Both the position numbers and the translations under genes were made by a program. 64,000 nt of DNA from JANNSX01 sp046348995 (GTDB taxonomy: Bacteria > Pseudomonadota > Alphaproteobacteria > Rhizobiales > Hyphomicrobiaceae): the NCBI GenBank assembly GCA_046348995.1, contig JAXMDB010000004.1:386188-450187 (forward strand), given 5' to 3'. Shown piece by piece: positions 42,200 through 50,248 of the stretch. Under the pieces are notes generated by a model. It ran no database searches. It was not told the origin of the DNA and saw nothing but the letters and a program-made list of their open reading frames with translations. Position 1 is the first letter of the stretch, and the number at the start of each line of letters is the position of its first letter.

Positions 42200-43828
42200 T
42201 CAATTCTCCCGCGCGACCGCCCGGCCCGCGATATACCCGCTCGTCAAACACGGGCCGATCGTCGTGCCGGCGCCGATCGCCTTGGAGCCGATGGGGCTCG
42301 CGGCGGCCATGCCAGCGGCGTAGAGGCCGCCGATGCGGCTGCCGTCGGGGCGGAGCACCTCGCCCTTGGCGCTCGTGCGCGGGCCGCCTTTCGTCACGAT
42401 AATCGCGTGATGGTAGCGCGTGGCGTAAAACGGCGGCGTCTCGATCTTGCCGAGCGAGCCGTTCGGCTTGCCCGAGCCCTTCGTGTAATAGCGCTCCCAC
42501 ACCGTCTCGCCGCGACGGAAATCCTCGTCGCGCCCCTTGTCGACGAAGCCGTTGAAGCGGCGCACCGTCTCGACGAGTGCTTTGGGATCGACGCCGATGT
42601 AGCCCGCCAGCTCCTCGAGGCTGCCCGCCGCCTTCAGATCCTGCCCGTCGCGCCGCCACATGCGCATCGCCATGGCGTTCTTCTTCGTGAAGGTCTTGTC
42701 GAAGATTTTCCATGCCGGCAGATGCGGCATGCGGCCCGTCTTGGGATCGCGCGCGTTCAACGTGTCGCCGACATTGGGATCGCCCTCGTTGACGAAGCGG
42801 CGGCCATCCGGGCCAACGAGGATGCAATGCGGGTTGTAGATCTCGGTGAGCGGAAAGCCTTGCCGCTTGCCCTCGTACGGCGTCGGCACGACCGGAAAGA
42901 CGTTCGCCTGATCCATGTGATCGAGCTCGGCGCCGACCGATTGCGCCATCAGCTGGCCGTCGCCGGTGTTCGTCGAGGGCGAACAGATGAGCGTGCCGCC
43001 GTCGGGGAAATGCTTTTCGCGGAGCACATCGTTCCACTCGAAGCCGCCGGTCGCGATGATGACGCCGCGTGACGCCGTGATCGTGCGCCGCTTGCCGAGC
43101 CGGTCGGCAACGACGCCGGTGACGCGGCCGCTCACCTTGTCGGTCACGAGCTCGACGGCGCGCGTCTCCGTTTGCAGCGTCACGCCGGCATCGAGGCAGC
43201 CCTTGAGCAAACCTGTGATGAGCGCATTCCCCTGCCCGACCTCGCGGCGCAGCTTGCGCCAGACCACACGCGGCGAGAAGGCGAGGATTTCCTTGATCGA
43301 GCCGCCCTGCTTCCAGCCGTCGACCAGCTCTTGGTAAGTGGCATTGATCGGCATGGTCGAGCGGCGGATGCGGGTGCGCCACGGCATCGGCAATACGCGC
43401 TTGGAGATGATCGCGGGCGACACCATGCGCCCATGCTCGCGACCGCCCGGCGCCTCGCAATACATGTCCGGATGATAGGCGAGCTCGAAGCGCAGCGGCG
43501 TATTGTCCTCCAAGAATTTCAGCATCGGCGCGGCGTTCTCGGCGAGCGCGCGCCAGCGATCGTCCTCCTTCTCGCGCCAGCCGTCCGGCGCCGTCGCCCG
43601 CATGTAGGTCAGCGCATCCTCGGCGCTGTCCTGCAAGCCGGCCGCCAGCATGTGGTGGTTCGCCGGGATCCAGGTGCCGGCACCCGACATGGCCGACGTG
43701 CCGCCGACCAGCTCGGATTTCTCCAGCACGAGAACTTTGGCGCCGCTCTTCGTCGCGGCAAGCGCGGCCGACAGGCCGGTGGAGCCGGAGCCGAGGACGA
43801 TGACGTCGTAGGTATTCGGCGTGCTCAT
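42200..43828 (-). CDS. FAD-dependent oxidoreductase, 3-ketosteroid-1-dehydrogenase/fumarate-reductase-like
   Basis: The 542-residue flavoprotein has an N-terminal dinucleotide-binding motif (YDVIVLGSGSTGLSAALAAT, residues 7-26) followed by VLVLEKSELVGGTSAMSGAG. A C-terminal FAD segment reads GLYAAGMAAASPIGSKAIGA and continues into GPCLTSGYIAGR. This layout matches the KsdD/flavocytochrome c/succinate-dehydrogenase flavoprotein group. The substrate may be a cyclic ketone, a steroid or an alpha,beta-unsaturated acid. Its ATG overlaps the TGA of the racemase-like gene (ATGA), so it is coupled to the oxidase operon. Confidence 0.85.
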   Translation of the reverse strand: MSTPNTYDVIVLGSGSTGLSAALAATKSGAKVLVLEKSELVGGTSAMSGAGTWIPANHHMLAAGLQDSAEDALTYMRATAPDGWREKEDDRWRALAENAAPMLKFLEDNTPLRFELAYHPDMYCEAPGGREHGRMVSPAIISKRVLPMPWRTRIRRSTMPINATYQELVDGWKQGGSIKEILAFSPRVVWRKLRREVGQGNALITGLLKGCLDAGVTLQTETRAVELVTDKVSGRVTGVVADRLGKRRTITASRGVIIATGGFEWNDVLREKHFPDGGTLICSPSTNTGDGQLMAQSVGAELDHMDQANVFPVVPTPYEGKRQGFPLTEIYNPHCILVGPDGRRFVNEGDPNVGDTLNARDPKTGRMPHLPAWKIFDKTFTKKNAMAMRMWRRDGQDLKAAGSLEELAGYIGVDPKALVETVRRFNGFVDKGRDEDFRRGETVWERYYTKGSGKPNGSLGKIETPPFYATRYHHAIIVTKGGPRTSAKGEVLRPDGSRIGGLYAAGMAAASPIGSKAIGAGTTIGPCLTSGYIAGRAVAREN

Positions 43829-44517
43829 GCATGCTCCGTAGCGGTCATTGCGGCAACAATCGCATCGATATGGGCTTTCGCGCAGTCGATCGCGGGAAAG
43901 CCTGCGCTGCTTTCGTCGAAGATGAGATTGAGGTCGGTGCCGGCCAGCAGGATCGATTCGACGCGATCGCGGCGGATCAGAATGCGCGCGATGTCGCGAA
44001 GCCGCTCCACGTCCTCGGGCGCGCACGCGCCCTTCTGCGCGAGATCGAGATAGATGCGATGGATCTCGTCGATCTCGGCCGGCTGCGGGTCGACGATCTC
44101 GATGCCGTCGAGCGCACCGAACAGCCGGCTCTCGATCGTGTAGCGTGTACCAAAGAGGGCAATCCGCTGGATGCCGCGGGCGCGGATGTGATCGCGCGTC
44201 ACGTCCAGGATGTCGATCAGCGGGAGATCGATCTGCGCCTTCAACGCCGCCCGGCAAATGTGCGGCGTGATGGCCGGAATGGCGGCAAATGTCGCGCCCG
44301 CTGCGGCCAGCTCATGCACGAAGCCCGCGAGATAGGTTGCAAGCCCATCGATGCGTCCGGTCTGCACGTGCGCGAGCGCGGTCGGCGCGTTGGCGTGCGC
44401 GATCGTCATGCGCGGTGCGACGCCCTTGGTAGCGCAGGCCGCCGCGATCGCCTCGTAGTAGATGACGGTCGCGCCGACGCCCAGTCCACCGATGAGGCCG
44501 AAGTGTCTGCTCTCCAT
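43825..44517 (-). CDS. Aspartate/glutamate racemase-family protein lacking both catalytic cysteines
   Basis: The 230-residue protein aligns with YgeA-type amino-acid racemases: FGLIGGLGVGATVIYYEAI at the N-terminus, RIALFGTRYTIES at about 118-130, and FPAIDCAKAHIDAIV near the end. The first catalytic Cys position (CTNTMH in YgeA) reads PAITPH (P81). The second (GCTE) reads AGTD (G193). Both acid-base thiols are therefore missing, so racemase activity by the known mechanism is not expected. The ATG at 44517 follows GGAGG. It lies between a D-amino-acid dehydrogenase-like gene (27 bases upstream) and the FAD gene it overlaps, so it may be a lyase, an isomerase or a binding protein. Confidence 0.85.
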   Translation of the reverse strand: MESRHFGLIGGLGVGATVIYYEAIAAACATKGVAPRMTIAHANAPTALAHVQTGRIDGLATYLAGFVHELAAAGATFAAIPAITPHICRAALKAQIDLPLIDILDVTRDHIRARGIQRIALFGTRYTIESRLFGALDGIEIVDPQPAEIDEIHRIYLDLAQKGACAPEDVERLRDIARILIRRDRVESILLAGTDLNLIFDESSAGFPAIDCAKAHIDAIVAAMTATEHA

Positions 44518-44544
44518 CGCAACACCTCCGCCGATCACCGGCCC

Positions 44545-45780
44545 TCAGAACCGGCCCGCGTCGAACGGCATCAGATCGATCGACGTCCGCTTCTGCGACA
44601 CGAGCTCGGCGACGAGATCGCCGGTGACAGCCGACTGCGTCAAACCGTAGTGGGAATGGCCGAAGGCATAGACGATGTGGGGCGAGGCCTTCGAGCGCGA
44701 GATCACCGGCAGGCTGTCGGGCGTCGACGGGCGGTAGCCCATCCAGCGCTCGCCGACATCGGTCTTGGCGGACGGCACATAGCGCTTCAGCCGCGCGATG
44801 ACGCCGTCGACCCGCTTGTAGTTCGGCGGCAGCTCGGTGCCCGCGAATTCGACCGAGCCGCCGACGCGATCGCTGTCGTCGAACACGGACGCCGCGATGC
44901 CGGCGCCCTCGAAGATCATCGTCTTGGAGATGCCGAGCGAGCCCTTGGGCATCGTGATGTTGTAGCCGCGCTCGGCATCGAGCGGGATCGTGTCGCCGAG
45001 CTGGCGGGCCAATTCCTTCGACCACACGCCGGCGGCGATGACGGCACCGTCCGCCTCGATCGTCGTGCCATCGTCGAGCCCGACGCGCGCGCCGCGAGGT
45101 GTCGCGGCGATCGTCTTGACCGCGCGCAAAAGCAGCTTGGCGCCGCGATCGAGCGCCGCCTTGCCCACGGCATCCGTAATCCACTTGGGGTCGGAGACGG
45201 TCACACCCAGGGGATAGTACACGCCGCCCGCCACGTTCGGGCCGAGGGCCGGCTCGCGCTTGCGGATCGCCGCGCCGTCGAGCACCTCGACCGCAAAGCC
45301 GAGCTTCTCCTGCCGCTTAGCCGTCGTCATGTAATGTCTGGCGACGCTCTCGCTCGTGAAGACGTAGTAATACCCGTTGTGGCGCAGATGCTTGCCCTTG
45401 AGGCCGAGCTTCTCCTCGCGCCGCTCCCAGGCTTGCAGCGCACCCGCATTGAGCGAGATGATCGCTTTCGTCGAAGCCTCGACCCGATCCGGCGTCGAGG
45501 CTTTGATGAACTTCAGCATCCACGGCAGAATCTTGAGCGCATAGGACGGGCGGATCGCCATCGGTCCGAGCGGATCCATGAGCCAGCCGGGCAGGTTGCG
45601 CCAGACCTTCGGGCTCGCGAGCGGCACCATGTCGGTATAGGCGATCATGCCGGCGTTGCCGCGCGAGGTGCGCTCGGCGATGCCGTCGGGATCGATGATG
45701 GTCACCTCGTGCCCGAGATCGAGGAGGGCGTTGGCCGCGTTCACGCCGATGATGCCGGCCCCGATCACCAACGTATGCAT
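44545..45780 (-). CDS. D-amino-acid dehydrogenase-like (DadA family) FAD oxidoreductase
   Basis: This 411-residue DAO-superfamily flavoprotein begins with the FAD motif MHTLVIGAGIIGVNAANALL and has SRGNAGMIAYTDMVPLASP, a DadA hallmark. The C-terminal segment RWMGYRPSTPDSLPVISRSK with FGHSHYGLTQSAVTGDL completes the FAD site. DadA-type enzymes oxidise D-amino acids to 2-keto acids and pass electrons to quinones. It leads a minus-strand operon with the cysteine-less racemase homologue and the KsdD-like flavoprotein, and is divergent from the DUF1989 gene. Confidence 0.88.
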   Translation of the reverse strand: MHTLVIGAGIIGVNAANALLDLGHEVTIIDPDGIAERTSRGNAGMIAYTDMVPLASPKVWRNLPGWLMDPLGPMAIRPSYALKILPWMLKFIKASTPDRVEASTKAIISLNAGALQAWERREEKLGLKGKHLRHNGYYYVFTSESVARHYMTTAKRQEKLGFAVEVLDGAAIRKREPALGPNVAGGVYYPLGVTVSDPKWITDAVGKAALDRGAKLLLRAVKTIAATPRGARVGLDDGTTIEADGAVIAAGVWSKELARQLGDTIPLDAERGYNITMPKGSLGISKTMIFEGAGIAASVFDDSDRVGGSVEFAGTELPPNYKRVDGVIARLKRYVPSAKTDVGERWMGYRPSTPDSLPVISRSKASPHIVYAFGHSHYGLTQSAVTGDLVAELVSQKRTSIDLMPFDAGRF

Positions 45781-45873
45781 GCTCTTGCCCTCGCCTATGC
45801 AGGTGCCGCCGCTTGACGGGCGGGGTTATCGCACGTCCACTCAAAACCTCAAGGCTTGGGGAGAGAAACGCAG

Positions 45874-46485
45874 ATGCTCAAAAAAATCCTGCACGACTGG
45901 CACATCCCGGCGCGCACCGGCAAAGGCTTTACGGTGAAGCGTGGCGATCTCATGCGGATCACGGATCTCGGCGGCGCGCAGCCCTGCGATTTCTGGGCCT
46001 TCAACAAGAAGGATATCTACGAGCACTTGTCGTGCGAGCACACGAAGCCCTCGATCGAGAAGCTGTTTCCGCATCTGGGGGATGCCGCCTACACGAATCA
46101 TCGCCGCCCGATCGTGCGCTTGGTCGAGGACAAGACCCCCGGCCAGCACGACATGCAGTACGCGGCCTGCGACGAGTGGCGCTACAAGGAGCTCGGCTAC
46201 AAGGGCAAGAAGCGCCATCCGAGCTGCCGGGACAATTTGCATCTGGGCCTGGGCGAGCTTGGCCTGGCGCTCCCTTACTCACCGCAGCCTTGGAACCTCA
46301 TCACGAACTTCTTCATCAACAAAGACGGCACCTTCACCGTCAAGGCGCCGAAGTCGAAGCCCGGCGACTACGTCGTGCTGCAGGCGGAGATGGACGCCTA
46401 CATCGTCATCTCGGCGTGTCCACAGGACATGAACGACACCTGCGGCGGCAATCCCACGGATCTCAGGTTGGAGATCGGGCGGTAG
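45874..46485 (+). CDS. DUF1989 (urea carboxylase-associated) family protein
   Basis: The 203-residue protein matches the urea-amidolyase-associated/DUF1989 family. Marks are GGAQPCDFWAFNKKDIYEHL, the LSCEHTKPSI segment, a conserved Cys-Arg-Asp in HPSCRDNLHLGL, and PWNLITNFFINKDG. Some family members are aminomethyltransferase-like or act beside urea carboxylase/allophanate hydrolase, but neither partner gene is here. The ATG at 45874 has GGGGAGAG about nine bases upstream. It is divergent from the DadA-like operon, so a related role in amino-acid nitrogen handling is only an inference. Confidence 0.8.
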   Translation: MLKKILHDWHIPARTGKGFTVKRGDLMRITDLGGAQPCDFWAFNKKDIYEHLSCEHTKPSIEKLFPHLGDAAYTNHRRPIVRLVEDKTPGQHDMQYAACDEWRYKELGYKGKKRHPSCRDNLHLGLGELGLALPYSPQPWNLITNFFINKDGTFTVKAPKSKPGDYVVLQAEMDAYIVISACPQDMNDTCGGNPTDLRLEIGR

Positions 46486-46530
46486 TCTCGCCTGACGTGA
46501 CAAGGCGAGGTGGCGGGACTAGGAAGGGCC

Positions 46531-47334
46531 ATGGAAGCCACCCTCCGCCTCGCTATCTTCGCCGCGATCGTGGCGATCGTCGCCCTGCTGGAGCGCGGGC
46601 TGCCCAGGCGTCCGCGCACGGTCGACTGGAAGCGCCGGTGGGCCATCAACGTGTCGATCTTCGCCATCGATGTCGTCGCTCAGCGCCTGACGCTCGGAGC
46701 CGCAGCCTTCGCGACCGCGATCTATGCCGAAGCGCACGGCTGGGGGCTGTTCAACGTCCTCGACTGGCCATTCTGGCTCGAGGCGGTGCTCGCCTTCCTC
46801 ATTCTCGATTTCGCGATCTATCTCCAGCACGTTCTGTCGCACGCACTCCCGATCTTCTGGCGCTTGCACCAGGTCCACCACGCGGATCTCGATGTGGACC
46901 TGACGACCGGCACGCGGTTCCACCCGATCGAGATCCTCGTGTCGATGATCTACAAAGCGGGGCTCGTCGCGGCTCTCGGCGCCAACCCCTGGGTCGTCGT
47001 CGCGTTCGAGGCCGTTCTCAACGGATTCTCGGTGTTCACGCACGCCAACATCCACCTGCCGGAGCCGCTCGATCGCGTGCTGCGCTACGTCGTCTGCACG
47101 CCCGACATGCACCGCGTCCACCACTCGATCATCCGGAAAGAGACCGACACGAATTTCGGCTTCTTCCTCTCGATCTGGGACCGCGCGTGCGGCACGATGC
47201 GTCACGCACCCGCAAAGGGGCAATTCGGGGTCGAGCTTGGCCTCGCCGATTTCCGCAACCCGGACGACCTCTCGCTCTGGAAGATCCTCGCGATGCCGTT
47301 CCGGTATCTGGCGGGCCGCGATCGCCCCAATTGA
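46531..47334 (+). CDS. Sterol desaturase/fatty-acid hydroxylase superfamily membrane protein
   Basis: The 267-residue integral membrane protein carries the di-iron histidine clusters of the superfamily: HVLSH (H-x3-H), HQVHH (H-x2-HH) and HRVHH (H-x2-HH) at about residues 110, 125 and 197. There are three to four membrane segments (near 3-20, 38-60, 83-105 and 145-175). Members hydroxylate or desaturate lipids, carotenoids or alkylglycerols using O2. The lipid substrate is unknown. The ATG at 46531 follows AGGAAGG. Confidence 0.87.
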   Translation: MEATLRLAIFAAIVAIVALLERGLPRRPRTVDWKRRWAINVSIFAIDVVAQRLTLGAAAFATAIYAEAHGWGLFNVLDWPFWLEAVLAFLILDFAIYLQHVLSHALPIFWRLHQVHHADLDVDLTTGTRFHPIEILVSMIYKAGLVAALGANPWVVVAFEAVLNGFSVFTHANIHLPEPLDRVLRYVVCTPDMHRVHHSIIRKETDTNFGFFLSIWDRACGTMRHAPAKGQFGVELGLADFRNPDDLSLWKILAMPFRYLAGRDRPN

Positions 47335-47344
47335 GCGGATCGAT

Positions 47345-48205
47345 CTAGGACCCTCCGAGCGCAATCCAGTCGACCGAGCGAACCTTTTCGACCTTTGCGA
47401 GATCGAGGTGGGGCAGGATGGTCCGCTCGAATGCTTTCTTCACCTGCGCATACTCCCGTGCGCAGTTGTCGAGACGGGCCATCGGCATCTCAGCCAGCTC
47501 GACGATATCGCGGTAGCCGTCCGGATCCTTGCCGTAAGCGATGCAGATCGCGTTGTAGAACCTCTGCGACGGCGTGCCGTGCTCGTCGAAGAAGTATGCC
47601 ACCTCCTCCGGCCCACCTTCGCCGAATTTGAGCAGAGTGTAGGCAAAGCCTTTGAGCGCGGCTCGTGAGAGCTCGGGCGAGAATTGCAGGAGGATCAATG
47701 CGGCAATCTGGTCGGCGGCATCTTCCTCACGACCGAGAACGGGGAGCTCGAACATCGACGAAAGTCCGTGGCCGGCCTCGTGCAGAATGACACCGGCGAA
47801 CCCGCCCGCAAGAACATCCTGGCTCGTGATGCCGCGAAACGTCTCGTTGCGGCCAACGTGCCCGAGCCACCAATCGATATAGGAGTAGCAGACGATCAGC
47901 TCGTTCGTGCGAGGCTGAAAGTACATGTTCGGACTGGTTTCGGGACAACCTGGCTTCGTCGCCGGCCCGCCGGATGTCACGGTGAGCTTCGCGGGTAAAT
48001 TGACGGGTGAAAGGAATTGCGCGATCCGTTCGAGGATCTTGCGATCTTTCAGCCATTTGAGCGCCTCGGGCTTGCCATCCGGACTGCCGTAGGCGACGAC
48101 GATATTGGGATTCGTGAGCTCAGGCGGGACGCTCGACTGAGCGGCCGCCGGACCTGCGAGCGCCGCCAGCAGGACAGCTGTCAGTAGCTTCGGCCAGATC
48201 GTCAT
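47345..48205 (-). CDS. DUF4344 secreted putative metallopeptidase (intact HExxH)
   Basis: The 286-residue precursor has a signal peptide (residues 1-22, ending GPAAA). The zinc motif is VILHEAGHGLSSMFELPVLG (H142, E143, H146), and REEDAADQIAAL follows as in the DUF4344 family. A conserved block RFYNAICIAYGKDPDGYRDI is near residue 220. Proteolytic activity in the periplasm is likely but unproven. It is the second of two tandem paralogues and lies downstream of the one at 48254-49129. Confidence 0.85.
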   Translation of the reverse strand: MTIWPKLLTAVLLAALAGPAAAQSSVPPELTNPNIVVAYGSPDGKPEALKWLKDRKILERIAQFLSPVNLPAKLTVTSGGPATKPGCPETSPNMYFQPRTNELIVCYSYIDWWLGHVGRNETFRGITSQDVLAGGFAGVILHEAGHGLSSMFELPVLGREEDAADQIAALILLQFSPELSRAALKGFAYTLLKFGEGGPEEVAYFFDEHGTPSQRFYNAICIAYGKDPDGYRDIVELAEMPMARLDNCAREYAQVKKAFERTILPHLDLAKVEKVRSVDWIALGGS

Positions 48206-48253
48206 GTCGGTGCTCCATTGTACGGTGGCAGCGGTGCCGTCCCGCTACTCGGA

Positions 48254-49129
48254 TTACTGAAAGTCCTCGGCGGAGAAGATTTGAAAACCGTTCAGTTTCT
48301 CGAGCCGCGACTTGTCGAGGTGCGGTGACATGACAGTCCAGAAGTCGCGCTGGCCTTTCCAAAACTCATACGAGCAGTAATTGTCCTGGTCGGTGACACC
48401 TTCGTAGGGCGTTCCATCGCCACGCTCGAGACGCGCGCGCAATCGGAATGCCGGATCGGCCTTGTAATCTTGGAAATTCTCCGGATCGGAGCCGAAGGCG
48501 AGGCAGGCGTAGTTGTAGAAGCGCTGTATGGTCGGCGACCGCGTTTCGGCGAAATCGGACCCTGTCCACGTCTTACCGGACCCCAGGAAGAAGGCCTTCG
48601 CGCCGTCCATCGTGATCGTGGCGACGGGTTTGCCGCCGAAGCGGAGCATGACGAGCGCGGCGAGCTTGTCGGCGGCGTCGGTGTAGCGGCCGAAGACGGG
48701 GATATCGAGAACGTCGAGAAGTCCGAGAGCCGTGCGATAGAGCATCGTCTGCGTGACGGCGCCCACCACTGCACCCTGGTAGAGCTCGGCGTTGTCGGGG
48801 TAGGCCGTCTTGGCAGTCTTGCGGATCAGGGCGACGAGCTCGTAACAGAGCACGACCCCATCCCGCCTGTTGAACGGCTTGAAGATTCCGCCGCATTCCG
48901 CGCCGCTGATCTTGAACGTGCCGGGAAACTTGATCGGATAGAGAAAGCTCGCCATGCGCTCGAGCACCCGGCGATCCTTCAGGCGATCATGGATGGGAAT
49001 GAGCTCGGACTTCGTGGGTTTTGCGTAGGCGACGACGACGTTCGGGTTGGGCGGGACCTCCTCCGCCAGCGCCGGAGACATCAGCCCTGTGATCGCCAAC
49101 AATGCCAGCGCACCGACGAGAACTCGCAT
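48254..49129 (-). CDS. DUF4344 paralogue with a destroyed HExxH motif
   Basis: The 291-residue precursor has a signal peptide (ending SPALA). It aligns along its length with the next gene: PNPNVVVAYAKPTKSE, LKDRRVLERMASFLYPIKFP, LDIPVFGRYTDAADKLAALV and RFYNYACLAFGSDPENFQDY all have counterparts. The zinc motif HEAGH is replaced by YRTAL (residues 131-135), so it cannot bind zinc in the standard way. An inhibitor, chaperone or substrate-binding partner role for the active paralogue is possible. The ATG at 49129 follows a G-run RBS. Confidence 0.82.
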   Translation of the reverse strand: MRVLVGALALLAITGLMSPALAEEVPPNPNVVVAYAKPTKSELIPIHDRLKDRRVLERMASFLYPIKFPGTFKISGAECGGIFKPFNRRDGVVLCYELVALIRKTAKTAYPDNAELYQGAVVGAVTQTMLYRTALGLLDVLDIPVFGRYTDAADKLAALVMLRFGGKPVATITMDGAKAFFLGSGKTWTGSDFAETRSPTIQRFYNYACLAFGSDPENFQDYKADPAFRLRARLERGDGTPYEGVTDQDNYCSYEFWKGQRDFWTVMSPHLDKSRLEKLNGFQIFSAEDFQ

Positions 49130-49267
49130 ATCGCCCCCCACCGATCTCACCGAGGCTGTCGCCGGCACAGGTGCCGGCAGATGCCCTCAATGGACAGGCT
49201 AGTGGCAATGGTGGAGCCGCACATCATCAAGATTGATGAGATTGGGACGGAAAGACCCGCGAGGTGA

Positions 49268-50248
49268 TCAACCCCACGCCATGACGCGATCGCACGCCTC
49301 GAGAATCCGCCGCGTGCTGGGCACGTAGCGCATCTCGAGCTTGGGCATCGGCATGACGACGTCGTAGCCGGTGACGCGCTCGATGGGCGCGAGCAAGGCC
49401 GTGATCGCGCGCTCCTGGAGTTGGGCTGCGATCTCGGCGCCGAAGCCGGCCGTGCGCGCGGCCTCGTGCACGATCACGCAGCGCCCCGTCTTCTCGACCG
49501 AGGCGACGACCGTGTCGGCATCGAACGGCTTGATGGTGGCCACGTCGATCACCTCGGCCGACACACCGCGCTCCGCGAGCTTGGCCGCCGCCTCCAGCGT
49601 CTCCTTCATCATGGCGCCCCAGGCGACGAGCGTCAGGTCCGTGCCCTCGCGCTCGATGAAGCAGGTATCGAGCGGCAGCGCCTTGCCGTCGTCGACGACC
49701 TCCTCGCGGAACGCGCGATAGAGCCGCGTCGGCTCGAGATAGACGACCGGATCGGGATCGCGCACGGCGGCGAGCAGGAGGCCATACGCCTTCGCGGGCG
49801 ACGACGGGATGACGACCCGCAAGCCCGGAATATGCGCCAGCATCGACTCGATCGCCTCCGAGTGATGCTCGGGCGCATTCACGCCGCCGCCATGCGTGAC
49901 GCGGATCGTCAGCGGGCAGGTGAGCTTGCCGCGCGTGCGGGTTCTCAGCCGCGAGGCGTGGTTCGCAAGGTTGTCGAGGATGGGATAGAGGAAGCCCAAG
50001 AACTGAATATCGGCGATCGGCTTCATACCTTGCGACGCCATGCCGATGGCGAGCCCTCCGATCATCGTCTCGGCGAGCGGGGTATCGAGCACGCGGCGTC
50101 CGCCGAACCGCTGCCACAGCCCGTCGGTCGCGCGGAACACGCCGCCGTGGCGGCCGATGTCCTGGCCGAGCAGCACGACGTCGGGATCGTCGGCAAGAAC
50201 GCGGCCGAGCCCGAGGTTCACCGCCTGGATGAGCGTCAACTCAGCCAT
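49268..50248 (-). CDS. 2-oxoacid dehydrogenase E1 component, beta subunit
   Basis: The 326-residue subunit matches the E1 beta family: DDPDVVLLGQDIGRHGGVFR, DTPLAETMIGGLAIGMASQG with the TPP-contacting Glu, and THGGGVNAPEHHSE. The transketolase C-terminal domain contains VIDVATIKPFDADTVV. It forms an alpha2beta2 TPP-dependent decarboxylase with the product of the upstream gene, overlapping it by eight bases. The complex decarboxylates pyruvate or a branched-chain keto acid and passes the acyl group to lipoyl-E2. No E2 or E3 gene is in the window. Confidence 0.93.
   Translation of the reverse strand: MAELTLIQAVNLGLGRVLADDPDVVLLGQDIGRHGGVFRATDGLWQRFGGRRVLDTPLAETMIGGLAIGMASQGMKPIADIQFLGFLYPILDNLANHASRLRTRTRGKLTCPLTIRVTHGGGVNAPEHHSEAIESMLAHIPGLRVVIPSSPAKAYGLLLAAVRDPDPVVYLEPTRLYRAFREEVVDDGKALPLDTCFIEREGTDLTLVAWGAMMKETLEAAAKLAERGVSAEVIDVATIKPFDADTVVASVEKTGRCVIVHEAARTAGFGAEIAAQLQERAITALLAPIERVTGYDVVMPMPKLEMRYVPSTRRILEACDRVMAWG

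Noticed and set aside
43831..45816. A 661-codon plus-strand frame opposite the DadA-like and racemase genes
   Set aside because: The antisense frame ignores three coupled genes with exact ATGA overlaps and conserved FAD motifs. It has no support of its own.
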